Positions 50,367-60,024 of a stretch of DNA of 64,000 bases are shown here, in pieces. The stretch lies in NCBI GenBank assembly GCA_023091665.1, contig JALJCQ010000001.1, positions 248,001 to 312,000 on the forward strand, given 5' to 3'. Every line of letters begins with the position of its first letter. The first letter of the stretch is position 1. Source of the stretch: Pythium myriotylum. Lineage: Eukaryota > Oomycota > Peronosporomycetes > Pythiales > Pythiaceae. Under the pieces are notes generated by a model. That model was not told where the DNA came from and ran no database searches. It worked only from the letters and a program-made list of their open reading frames with translations. The position numbers were made by a program, and so were the translations under genes.

Positions 50367-50698
50367 ATGAAGTTTCTCGCCCTCGCTCTCCTCGGTGTCG
50401 CCACGCTCACGGCCCAGTCGGCCACTGCTGGAGAAACCTTGTCTGACTGCGGTGGCGAATGCATGTACCCGCTCGGTGCTTGTCAGTGGGATGCCATGTA
50501 CCGTATCACCACATTCGAGGATTGCAATGCGAAGTATGACAAGTGCATAAAGGAATGCGAGGCCAAGAACGGAGGTCAGGACAAGAAGAGAGTTTCAAGT
50601 CGGCTCCACGTCCGGACGCCTTGGAGACTCCCGTGTCCAAGACGAAGGCCCCGTCGTACAGCTTCCGCAGCGTCAACAACGGCAAGAAGACCAACTAG
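50367..50698 (+). pseudogene. Small secreted Cys-rich family, copy 3, frameshifted
   Basis: From ATG 50367 the signal peptide (MKFLALALLGVATLTAQSAT) and Cys core (DCGGECMYPLGACQW, EDCNAKYDKCIKECEAKNGG) are intact. After KNGGQDKK the frame shifts near 50590 by one step, so the normal frame reads into unrelated sequence up to a stop at 50744, while the family tail (KAPSYSFRSVNNG) is preserved in another frame and would end at 50698. No GT..AG intron can restore it. A sequencing error cannot be excluded. Confidence 0.65.
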
Positions 50699-52228
50699 AT
50701 GTGCAAGGGATTCTTTGGTTTGTTCTGTGGACAAGTATATCTAGCATGTCTCGATGAAACGAATGGCGGACCAAAACGCTTCTTATTACCGGTAGCTTGA
50801 TCCACCATTTAGAGATGCAGATGCTAAGAGTGGGGAAATACGAGCCCCCATACACACCATCCTGGTTGGCATCGACGCTCCATCATTGCACCGTCAAGGA
50901 TTGAATCTGATGAGGTACACCCGCTGTGGTGAATGTGGCTTGGAGATAGCATTCCCTTGTTGTCTTACAAACTCTCTGAAGACGGCGCACAGCGCCGGAC
51001 CGGGTCGATGGTCTTCATTACTCGACTTGAAGTGGAAGGATCTCGACGGGGGCTTTTGAGGCAACCCGGGACCCGGAGAGGCAGGGGTTGTAGTCGTCAG
51101 ACTCACCCCTGTGAAGTAGAACCAGATAAATCTGGTTACTATTGGGTCATACTGACCCATTTCTCAGCTTTACTCTCGCCCTCAAGAGGACGAGAACCAC
51201 CTGACACTATCCGAGGTCTGTGTGGCGGCTGCTAGGACGCAGCCGAGAATTAAACTCGAGGCCGCAAGGTCTCACCCCACCATGTCCCCTGATCTACCGT
51301 GCGCTGCACGGTGGGAGGATGGAGAAGAGAAGAAAAGACAGAGAGTTGAATTAGCTCGAAACCACGCATGTAAACGTTGGTGTGCTTTGGGAGTTCCAGC
51401 TCCCACGACGGTGTTCCTACCCGACTATTAGACGGAAGCATACTACACCCTGACAAGGTACACGCCGACGTCATGTTCTCTGTGTCCTCGCTGCAGCGGC
51501 AGAGCGCAACTGGACTCCACTCTCGGTCATTGAGGGCAGCATGTTCATTATCCGACGTCGGTGCGAACAGCTAGAAACATGCAGTTTGCACATAGCCTAC
51601 TGAGGTCAGTACGGATGATGCCCACTGCGCGCACAACAACCGCCGGCCGCAACGACCTGCCGACGATCGCAAAACACGAGCCATGCTTCAACAGCTTGTA
51701 GCCATATGTATGCGGCGTCGAGCAACATGATATTGTGCTCTTGGTCGACGCCTACACAGGGTAGACACGTACCAGGCCGTGCTCTTCGAAGCGCTGCTCA
51801 GCGTCGTGCGTACTTGATCGATTACCAAGTTCATCGACAGACAAGGGTTACGTCTGTCGCCTGCTACGGGAGCCCATCTCGGCGATGCAGACGGTGTCGT
51901 TTTTGCCTGAGAGCCACTTGAGCCGAATGAAGACCGCAACACTCGCAGGCTCGGTGTCCACGAGCAGTGTCATAGCCTACGGACACAAGCTAACTGCTGA
52001 GCAGCTCTTTGGCTTCCTTGAAGAGCGTCGAGTGGCGACCCTTGGAAAAGCTGGAGGGAGTCGAAGGGTCGCTTGTACGGTCGACCGCAAATTGGAGAGT
52101 GATCGAATACAGCACTGTGAGCTCACAGCAAAAAAATACGTAAATCAAAACGCAATCCACTTCATCTTCGTCTTCATCATCATCATCATCAGTTGTCTCG
52201 TCGGCTTCCAGTCCCTCGGCCAAAGAGA

Positions 52229-52465
52229 CCATGATGGAGTGCGAGAGGAAGATTGTCGGTATAGTATACCAATAGACGAAATCACTCTTGGTGGCCCCAC
52301 TGTTATCTCGCCGAGAGGAAAGCAAATTCTCTGCCAGATTCTACGCCTTTGCCAGCGCGATGTTTTTAAAATTTGCAGGGTTACCCAGATGGACTGGGTT
52401 CATGAACTGTCAGCAAACTCGTTGCAGCAGCTGATCACATGTCGCAAGTCCTTCAGGATTGAACG
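52229..52465 (+). repeat. Third copy of the duplicated spacer
   Basis: It shares with the minus strand of 37861-38100 the segments GATGGAGTGCGAGAG, the near-palindrome GGTATAGTATACC, TATCTCGCCGAGAGG, and the CAGATGGACTGGGTTCATG..TTGCAGCAGCTGATCACATG region. It lies about 1 kb before Cys-rich copy 4. Confidence 0.7.
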
Positions 52466-52586
52466 ACGCTGCAGAACGTCGAGCACCCCCTGTACCATGT
52501 TCTGGAGTGCCATGTACCGTGCCCTACATTAGTGAACACTTATAACAGTACGTTTTGGCCGTCCCATGATGGCCGACGCAAGTACA

Positions 52587-52607
52587 CTTCCTCACAATGT
52601 GAGGAAG
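52587..52607. repeat. Perfect palindrome, 10+1+10
   Basis: Arms CTTCCTCACA and TGTGAGGAAG are separated by one A. It is the first of three such elements within 200 bp. Confidence 0.9.
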
Positions 52608-52710
52608 CTGACGACGGAGCTCTCATACTGCGGTCTTTGCCACGCGAGCCATCAAGCCCTTTCACTCCAGTCTTCTCGTTGTAGACGCATTGTTGGCCGG
52701 GCAGCTCCGT

Positions 52711-52745
52711 ACCAGCTCTGCTCTAATTATTAGAGCAGAGCTGGT
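52711..52745. repeat. Perfect palindrome, 17+1+17
   Basis: Arms ACCAGCTCTGCTCTAAT and ATTAGAGCAGAGCTGGT are separated by one T. There is no T-run after it, so it is not an ordinary terminator. Confidence 0.92.
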
Positions 52746-52764
52746 GCCCGTGCTGCTCAGCCCG

Positions 52765-52783
52765 TGTTGCAATTATTGCAACA
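52765..52783. repeat. Perfect palindrome, 9+1+9
   Basis: Arms TGTTGCAAT and ATTGCAACA are separated by one T. Confidence 0.9.
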
Positions 52784-53423
52784 TAAATATTCATCGTGTA
52801 GCCACAGCGCGAAGAAAGAGCGTTTGGCCTCTGCGCGCTCTCAGGTCTAGGGGCAGTGGGTCTCCTGGTGTGATCACACGCGTAGATAACTGCATTTTTG
52901 GTCGACTTCCATTGATCCGGTTTGGCTCGGAGTGTGGAAGACTAAGATCGCCAGAAAGCGTCGTGCACTTGGTTTAGCGATCTGCTCCGCTCATCGAAAG
53001 GCGCCACGCATCTTTAAAGCGCTGGTAAGCGTATCGACGGAGGTAAGAGAATCAACATTATTGGTTCCGCCAAGGTACTACTTTTGCTTCAACTCCCTAT
53101 CCCTCGTACCACTTGAAGGGGTGCGTCTATCGTCCCAAGGGGGTGCTGATATCATCTCCCCTGCAGAACCCAACCTGGAAAGGCGGAAACCCACGATCGA
53201 CAACGCTTGACCACATCTGGTTTCCCGCGTCTGCATCTCGAATTCCCACAAGGATTCACCCACGGGACCAGAATCGACTTCGAGCATCTGGTGTGGTTGG
53301 TGGTTGCTGGGTGACTGTGTTATCCAGTTCGTGGCTTGAAAACGGTGTGTCGGCAATGGCCGCTTCGAGTGTCATTCACGAATTTACAGTCTTCAAGCCA
53401 CCTTCCTACTTCTCTCCACAGCT

Positions 53424-53753
53424 ATGAAGTTCCTCGCCCTCGCTCTTCTCGGTGTCGCCGCGCTCATGGCTCAATCGGTAGCTGCTGAAGAAACTTTTGT
53501 TTCCACCTGTGATGTCGAGTGCGTCGGACCGTACAACGCTTGTGGCTGGGAGGCATTTGCCGGCAAGGGCTCCCAGGCGGAGTGTGAGACTCAGTACTCC
53601 AAGTGCAAGACGGATTGTGTTGCGAAGAACGGTGTGAAGAAGTACGTCTACAAGCCGGAAACACATCCAGAAGCCGTGGAGACGCCCAAGCCCACGACCA
53701 AGGCGCCTTCGTACAACTTCCGTAGCGTCAACAACGGCAAGAAGACCAACTAA
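53424..53753 (+). CDS. Small secreted Cys-rich family protein, copy 4
   Basis: An intact 109-residue protein from ATG 53424. Signal peptide MKFLALALLGVAALMAQSVAA, then EETFVSTCDVECVGPYNACGW, ECETQYSKCKTDCVAKNG and a Thr/Pro-rich linker (ETPKPTTKAPSYNFRSVNNG) ending KKTN. Six Cys are in the mature chain. With copy 5 it forms one subgroup (EETFVSTC start), copies 1 and 2 another (SLASKC). It is likely secreted; function is unknown. The linker may be O-glycosylated at Thr. Confidence 0.82.
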   Translation: MKFLALALLGVAALMAQSVAAEETFVSTCDVECVGPYNACGWEAFAGKGSQAECETQYSKCKTDCVAKNGVKKYVYKPETHPEAVETPKPTTKAPSYNFRSVNNGKKTN

Positions 53754-54568
53754 ACGTGCAAGGAGTTTCGGGAAAGGGATCGTTTGTTTTGTTTTTCATG
53801 ATGCAGTGCAAATTACCCGTTGTGGACATACAGAATTGGACCACAGTTTACCAAGTTTAATCGGGTAAATACATAAAACCAAAATAGGGAGCTGACGCGT
53901 TTGCAACCAGTGAACCGCCGCTATTAATAATAATTGGTATGCTACAGGTTTGCCCCCTTCTGATCGAAACAACCAGTCATGGGTGATTGTCCCTGGTACA
54001 GAATTTGCCACATTACTTCGTCTATTAGTTCCTCCACCCTGCTGTCTCTCTTGCACGAGACGTTGGAACTGACTTGAAATTCATCAACAGCTGGTCTGAC
54101 CTGCATATGTTGTCGTGCTATTATTACACTCCTTCACCATCGCGAAGGAAAGTGATAGGTATTGCGTTCAAACGCAACGACGCAAGCAACGGCCCGAAGA
54201 AGAAACTCTTATTGCGCCACATTCGCCGCTCATTGTACAGTATCCCGTGCATGGGAACGTCTTCGTAACTCCGAAGTTGGTTCTTCGAAGGAATTTTGTT
54301 TTTACATCCCTCCATGGCCGTCCTTTGAATCCATTCATCGAGTGATTCACTTGGCCCGGTTGGTTTAAGTTAATACGAAAGACTCGATCCGACCAAGCAC
54401 TCAAGTCTTTTTTTTTTTTTCAGAAGCACTCGAGGTTGTGAGAAAATCTTCCGCGAAAGGTGCCATATTGTAGAAACAGTGAAAAGCCAGTGGCAGATTG
54501 CAACAGGATCGATCGAGCCGATCTAGAAATGTACGTCATCTACTGATCCCCCCCATGTTCAAGGCACA
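53754..54568. other. Intergenic region
   Basis: 815 bp without a supportable gene; a T-run lies at about 54407-54420. Confidence 0.45.
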
Positions 54569-54959
54569 ATGAAGACCATCTAGCTTACCGTTTCTGCACT
54601 GCTCACTGCACTTCCAAATCTGTCTCTGAGGATGCCGCACTTGGTGAAACCCTCGACGCTAACAAAGAAGTCTAACAACGAAGTCAGGGTTGGTGTTCAT
54701 TGACGCCATCTTCAGCAAGCGCGGCCCATCTAACCTTGACTAGTACGTCAGCTCGACCTATATCCAGCACAACCTAACCATCCCGTGCAGTGCTGACGCC
54801 GTGGGAGGCTTCATTGGGCCCATGAGAAACAACAACACCAATGCTGAGATTGGCGGAGGACGATCTGGTCTGGACGACACGCGTTACTTCGGTGTGCACA
54901 ACCAAACAACGTTAGTTGCCCTCGACGTGTACCGCTTCGCTGAGGGTAAGGTCGTCGCG

Positions 54960-57296
54960 GGAAGAATCCTTTTCAGATCATTTCGAGATCAGATCCCAAC
55001 CTAGATCTCAACGAAAGTCTCACTCTGGTCGTACATAGATCCAATTACCCAAACAGCTGGTCTCACTTTGATCTCGTTCTGGCGACCACAAAAACAGTCA
55101 CGACTGCTCTTCAACGCGGAATCACTGAAGGGTAGCGCACTTGATCGACTTCAATTCTTCTCCGCAGGTCAGAAGCGGCTTCGTCGTCCTCTGATGGGCG
55201 TCGCTATTGGCGCACCCGACAACAACATTGAGTGCGGCGCGGCGCGATTACCCCGGCGCCCGCGGATGGGCCGCCGAGTGCCCTCGTCATTGTGCGCGCA
55301 AGTCTTGCGCCGGCCAAGGGTTCCTCTATGAACAGCGACGACAGATCCCACTTCCTCCTCGCCACTTCTCTATTCCTTCTCCGACTTTCAGCCACCCCCT
55401 CGCGCGTCTGGCACACGACACCGCCAACCTGCGCGAACTCAAGACAATGTGATCGAAGTGCGAGTTGTCCAAGACTACGACGCTCGCTTCTAAGCCAAGT
55501 TGGCTCACGGTAAGGATAGAACGCTCAGAAGTTCATTACTTGCGCTCAATAGACTTCACCTTATCATCATTGTTCCTCTCTATGGGTGTGGGTAGGCTGG
55601 GGTGAAGTGCACCGCTGGAGTATTGGCCGCGTCAGCGCTCAACCCTGCCTCCTCCCCCCGTCAAGGTCGAGGTCTCGGTGCTCTGGCTGCTCTGCGGCCT
55701 CTCCAAGTTACCCTCTTCAAGACTGAAAAGGAACCCCACAAACATGCCGTACGGCAGCGACATCTACGTGCCCGTCACGCCCACCTACAGGCAAGGCCCG
55801 ACGCGCAAGGTGGTCAGCTGGGACCGCTGATCCGGCTGGGTTGGCCAGCACCTCACCACGGTCGACGGCGTGGCCCTGCGACTAGAAGCGCGGCGTCTTC
55901 AAATACGTCGATGCTGGCAGACTCCAAGTGCAGCTCTTCCGGGAGAACTGCGGCGACGTTGCGCGCCTAAAGGGCACGGCGCCCAGCTGCTACCAGCGTC
56001 GCCGTCCACTCAGCGCATTAAATGTACCCTAATTACTGGTGCTCGGTGTTGTGCTCCTGCTTCGGTGCCTCTCGAGCGCACTTCTTGGCCTCTCTCCAGT
56101 GGCTCTCCAACGGCTGGCGCCTCATGGTCATCGGCACCGGCGGAGTCATTCTCCGGCAGCTCGGGCAGCATTGGCACCACAGAACGAGCGGCTCCGGCTG
56201 CTCTACCACCAAGTGCGACGCCTTGCGACATGGTCGGCATACCTCACAGGCACTACCAAGTGAGGGCTCACAACGCCATGGCCACGGCGCTGGACACCCA
56301 TGCGACGGACTGAGCCCTCTCGAGCCAAGTCCGTCACCCCACCGACATGCCCTACGATGCAGACCTGCCCCAGCTCACCGCCTCCAATTTACAGCCCTGG
56401 CTCTCCAGCCAGGTTGACCCACGGTAAGTCCAGGATGCACAGAGCTCCAACTATTAGCACATTTATTGTGCTCAATAGACTTGAACTTCATCATCATCTC
56501 CAGTGGCTCTCCGTTGAACGCCTCTCGTCGCCGGCCGCGCAAGGGCTTCTGCGTCTTCACCAAAGTCGATCACGACACCTACGTCGATATTGACCGCTGG
56601 GGAGACTACCCGTTGCTCAACGTCGCGCTCCAGCTCTCCCTACTTCACGGCGGGTACCGGTGCTGGGGCTGGGGTCACTACGGGTGGTGGCATCGACAAC
56701 GCCGTCTCCGGACTCGTGAGCAATTAGACTTACAACCTTAACGACGACGTACGAACGGCGATCCGCTCGAGAAACTCTTCCGCATCTCGCTCGACTCGAA
56801 CCTCTTCACGTGTGTCGGCGAGGCTGCGTGCGCGCTGATGCTCAAGGCCTCGACCATTCACGACTCGAACGCGCACGTGCTCATGCAGGTGCTCGTGACG
56901 TCGGGCGGTTCGCAGCCGCTGGAGCACCAGGACTGCGCAGCAGTCACAACTGACACCATCTCGCTTCGTGGCTTCTCGCCCAAGCTGGGCGCCGTCGCTA
57001 AGTACCGTATCACTTCAAGTGACCAAAAAAACTGCCTGAATCCTTTGAATCCAATGATGTCTTGGTCTCCACAAGACTTATCCTGACTTCAGTATTTGTG
57101 GCGAAGGAACCATGCTCGTTGTCATTCGGTAGGCATGCTCTCCTTTGTTTCCAGAGCAAACACTTGCGATTTCTGTTGCCAATTACGTCTTATGATCTTG
57201 CCCTTGGATCACGCCACACACTCTCTCAGATCCCGTTATGATCTCGTGATCGATACGCGGGGTCTGATCCGGCTGTGATCTGTAAGGGACCTTATC
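54960..57296. mobile_element. 2337-bp non-autonomous DNA transposon with 8-bp target-site duplication
   Basis: The insert is flanked by the direct repeat TCGTCGCG (54952-54959 and 57297-57304). Its ends are imperfect inverted repeats of about 38 bp: the left end contains CCTTTTCAGATCA and GATCAGATCCC, and the right end, inverted, contains CCCTTACAGATCA and GATCAGACCCC. Both ends are rich in GATC words. An 8-bp duplication is typical of hAT elements. There is no transposase; the interior (55190-57020) is GC-rich, codon-like but broken, with two similar intron-like segments (near 55510 and 56424), so it probably carries captured gene fragments. Confidence 0.75.
55190..57020 (+). pseudogene. Degenerate coding fragments inside the transposon
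   Basis: Frame-broken but protein-like segments are visible: GWAAECPRHCARKSCAGQGF, MPYGSDIYVPVTPTYRQGPT, GVFKYVDAGRLQVQLFRENC, GFCVFTKVDHDTYVDIDRWG and DPLEKLFRISLDSNLFTCVG. The block 55499-55578 is similar to 56412-56500, each with a CACGGTAAG donor-like and CTCAATAG acceptor-like site, so an internal duplication with introns is likely. I do not recognise the parent genes. Confidence 0.45.
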
Positions 57297-57529
57297 TCGT
57301 CGCGCACTGGGAAATGCTGCAGACAGAAGTGCCTGGGGAGAAGTCCGCGAGCGGCCACCCCATGTTACCTATCCGTGACCAGTAGTCGGGGACGTGTACT
57401 GTAACACAGGAACACATAGAGTCTAGAGTTTAGCATCATCATTCCGACGCTTTCGAATACCCCCAAGAAGGTGAGAGGACATTAGGTCACTGATGTAAGC
57501 TTCCTCAATACAAAAAAAGAGAATACCCC

Positions 57530-57790
57530 AAGGCCGATTTCGGCACCATGGCTGCTTCCGGTGGTCTCGTATCCGTCAATACCATTGACGGATACGAGAT
57601 CACAGCGAGTATCGACTCAATACTCGCCTTCGGGGGAGGGGGGGGGGGGGGGGCGGGAAGGCGAAGTCAGTCGGTCATGACCCGCCCCGCTTTGAGAACG
57701 GCAGCATTCTCAACATCATCCAGGAGGAGATGCCCGCGGAGGAACCGATCAACGGCCACGCGTTGCTTCCTAACGGCGTGCAAGACGTGG
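57530..57790 (+). pseudogene. Second decayed SnoaL-like fragment
   Basis: It encodes KADFGTMAASGGLVSVNT, matching KAEFGAIVAGGDLVFVNT of the intact gene, and, after a frame change in a G-run (57638-57653), RFENGSILNIIQEEMPAEEP matching RFENGKIVEHWDVLQNEVPA. The N-terminal half is absent. It lies 145 bp after the first SnoaL pseudogene and 1.1 kb before the intact gene. Confidence 0.75.
57565..57599. repeat. Perfect hairpin, 16-nt arms, 3-nt loop
   Basis: TCTCGTATCCGTCAAT and its exact inverse ATTGACGGATACGAGA surround ACC inside the decayed SnoaL fragment. The left arm is former coding sequence; the right arm replaces what should read as the next codons. Confidence 0.92.
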
Positions 57791-57947
57791 GCCGGTGCTG
57801 CTTACACGCATCGGGGTTTGTCAGGCAATAGGTGCGATCTTCAATGAGACTAAATGGTCGATCCAGGGTCAAAGACCTTACTCGAAAAAAATGCATACAT
57901 ACCAGACCATTTGGCAACAGACCTTTCGAGCTCGGTACCCGTGGTAG

Positions 57948-58406
57948 ATTACTCGTCGGTATCAAAAAGGTCATCGAGAAATACACAACGGCCGTAAACC
58001 AAGAGTGCTTTTTCTCGGATTGCGTATTGTATTACTATGTCCTCACCGATCCGTCTCCTTACTGAAGCTGGATATCACTTGGCACGACAGGACGGTGCGG
58101 CAGGCCCTTCGCCATTGATATTCTCCCATCTCGCTCACATGAAATAATGGACGCTTTTGTCTTCCACCTGATCCACCACCGGGTCTTTCGCAGATCCGTC
58201 GGAAACACGAAGCTTTCTCGGCTCCACGTCTTTGAGGTACGAAGAAACCATGCGGCCGTCGAATCGAGCCAGCAGATCCTTCAATCCAGTGTTTCAGTAC
58301 GGAGACGGATCGGCGAGGACAGAGTGTACCACGCAATCCGAGAAAAACCACTCGCGGTTTACGGGAGTTGTGTATTTCTGGATATACTTTTTATCCACCC
58401 AGTAAC
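57948..58406. repeat. Imperfect long inverted repeat (foldback/MITE-like)
   Basis: About 125-bp arms at 57948-58073 and 58283-58406 are inverted copies: both contain TTTTTCTCGGATTGCGT, CCGATCCGTCTCC and GAAATACACAAC. The central part is about 209 bp. The outer right end (CCACCCAGTAACCCGCCTAG) is found again near 61530-61560, which suggests a dispersed element. Confidence 0.7.
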
Positions 58407-58854
58407 CCGCCTAGGTTATGCTTGTGACAGTATGTGACCAATGTTTCTAGCACGTTCTCAAGGGTAGACAGCATGATGGCCGTTCCCGGCACACTTTGTC
58501 AACAGTTGTTTCGCTAACTGTACAATCTGCGAAAGGACAACCGGCGACGCTGCCCATCCCTCGGCTTGCATCATCACATGAAGGACCTCCACTGTACACA
58601 TTCAGTGAAGCATTGTGAAGTAGTACCGCGTCAACGCGTTTTGACTCATAGTCTCTGCTCGACACAGCCACTACGAGACCGTGTCTGAACACATGCGAGT
58701 TGCCTCGAGCTTACGAGTAGACAGCGCAACAGCTACTCGCTAGTGGTGTAAGCTTGCTCTTGCTGCCACCCAGGTCACATCCTCATTCTCCAAAACTCGA
58801 CCGATCGGGACAGTACCCCCTCCCCTCACCCTCCACCCAGCTCCCACCCCAGCC
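58407..58854. other. Promoter region of the intact SnoaL-like gene
   Basis: 448 bp with no gene seen. The leader just before the ATG is strongly pyrimidine-rich (CCCCTCCCCTCACCCTCC). Confidence 0.45.
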
Positions 58855-59742
58855 ATGAAGCTTCTCTCCGTCTTCGCTGTGCTCGCCACTGTCTCGTCGC
58901 TCTGTGCCGTGCGCGCGGCGCCGTGTGAGTCGCTGGAAGCGAACAAGAAGGTCGCCAAGGCACTGCTCGATGACGTTTTCAACAAGAAAGACGTCTCGGC
59001 TGTCGACAAGTACATCGGCACGACGTACTTGCAGCACAACCCGAACGTCGCGGACGGTCCCCAGTCACTCAAGGACTTTGCCAAGATGTTCACGAACGAG
59101 ACCAAGGCCGAGTTCGGTGCAATCGTAGCTGGTGGTGACTTGGTCTTCGTCAACACGCGATACACGGGACTTCCAGGCTCGCCGACGACGGTCGCCATGG
59201 ACGCGTTCCGTTTCGAGAACGGCAAGATCGTGGAGCACTGGGATGTTCTCCAGAACGAGGTGCCGGCGGACAAGACCGCGAGTAAGCGACCAATGTTCCC
59301 GATCCAGGGAGCCGCCAAGACGGCTCCGGTGGCGTGCAACGACGGCTGTGGCGAGGTGGACCCGCAGGTCGAGGCCAACAAGAAGACGGCCAAGGCGTTG
59401 CTGGACGAAGTGTTCAACAAGAAAGACGTCACTGCGGTGGATCGCTACGTCGGCAGCGTGTACTTGCAGCACAACCCGGCGGTGCCTGACGGTCCGGAGA
59501 GCCTCAAGGGTTTTGCTGCGGTGTTCACGAATGAGACGAAGGCCGAGTTCGGGGCGATTTTGGCGCACGACGACCTTGTGTTTGTGAACACGCGCTACTT
59601 GGGTCTTCCTGGTTCTGCGACATCTGTGGCTGTGGATGCGTTCCGCTTTGAGAACGGCAAGATCGTGGAGCACTGGGATATCTTGCAGACGGAGGTGTTG
59701 AAGACTGCGAGTGGCCGGCCTATGTTTCCTATCCAGGGGTAA
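58855..59742 (+). CDS. Secreted protein with two tandem SnoaL-like (NTF2-fold) domains
   Basis: A 295-residue intronless protein. Residues 1-22 (MKLLSVFAVLATVSSLCAVR) are a signal peptide. Domain 1 (about 25-153) and domain 2 (about 166-295) are near copies of each other: each has EANKK, ALLD(D/E)VFNKKDV, YLQHNP, FTNETKAEFGAI, DLVFVNTRY, DAFRFENGKIVEHWD and RPMFPIQG. These phrases are typical of the SnoaL-like polyketide-cyclase/NTF2 superfamily, where small molecules bind in a cone-shaped pocket. Each domain also has an Asn-glycosylation sequon (NET). The strong similarity in DNA indicates a recent internal duplication. Two decayed relatives lie just upstream. Enzyme activity is not established. 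Confidence 0.87.
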   Translation: MKLLSVFAVLATVSSLCAVRAAPCESLEANKKVAKALLDDVFNKKDVSAVDKYIGTTYLQHNPNVADGPQSLKDFAKMFTNETKAEFGAIVAGGDLVFVNTRYTGLPGSPTTVAMDAFRFENGKIVEHWDVLQNEVPADKTASKRPMFPIQGAAKTAPVACNDGCGEVDPQVEANKKTAKALLDEVFNKKDVTAVDRYVGSVYLQHNPAVPDGPESLKGFAAVFTNETKAEFGAILAHDDLVFVNTRYLGLPGSATSVAVDAFRFENGKIVEHWDILQTEVLKTASGRPMFPIQG

Positions 59743-60024
59743 GAAAGGCTGGTAGATAGGGTTGGTTTCATAAAGGTTCCACGCTATTTTTGTGAGCACT
59801 TCTGTGGATGAAATAGCGATCATCTGAGCTAGCTCGATTTGCTATGAATGTATTCGCTCTCTCTCTCAGTATCTCAGTCTCTCTCTCCCTCTCTCTAGTT
59901 CAGCTTTGACTAAGGCTTTCGTGCAGTGATTTGAACTTGAAGATGGTGCGAGTGAATTCATCCTGTGAATCCTTATAGCTTGTTGGGCTGAACATGTAGG
60001 TCGATTAGGAACCAACATGGTGGG
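59743..60024. other. Intergenic region with CT-rich tract
   Basis: An imperfect CT-rich tract at about 59852-59898; no gene seen. Confidence 0.4.

Larger units (their letters stand above)
50699..53423. other. Repeat-rich intergenic region
   Basis: 2.7 kb with no intact gene. It contains a copy of the duplicated spacer (52229-52465), three perfect odd palindromes (52587-52783) and a degenerate copy of the upstream module (about 53190-53330) before the next Cys-rich gene. The stretch 51000-51300 has retroelement-like composition but no diagnostic ends. Confidence 0.5.
54569..57385 (+). pseudogene. Decayed secreted SnoaL-like gene, split by a transposon
   Basis: The remains of a paralogue of the gene at 58855. 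It begins ATG AAG ACC ATC followed by an in-frame stop at codon 5, inside what was the signal peptide (LTVSALLTALPN follows). Recognisable parts are DANKEV, STYIQHNLTIP and RSGLDDTRYFGVHNQTTLVA, then DVYRFAEGKVV, with frame changes and a stop between them. At 54952-54959 the gene is interrupted and resumes at 57305 with HWEMLQTEVPGEKSASGHPM, ending at 57385. Skipping the insert and one copy of the 8-bp duplication makes the junction GKVVA-HWEM, in frame and collinear with GKIVEHW of the intact gene. At least one break predates or follows the insertion. Confidence 0.82.

Noticed and set aside
50894..51300. Possible retrotransposon LTR
   Set aside because: Composition is suggestive, but no TG..CA ends, primer-binding site or second LTR could be identified.
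52711..52745. Transcription terminator
   Set aside because: Perfect hairpin but no T-run, no upstream gene on either strand, and eukaryotic context.
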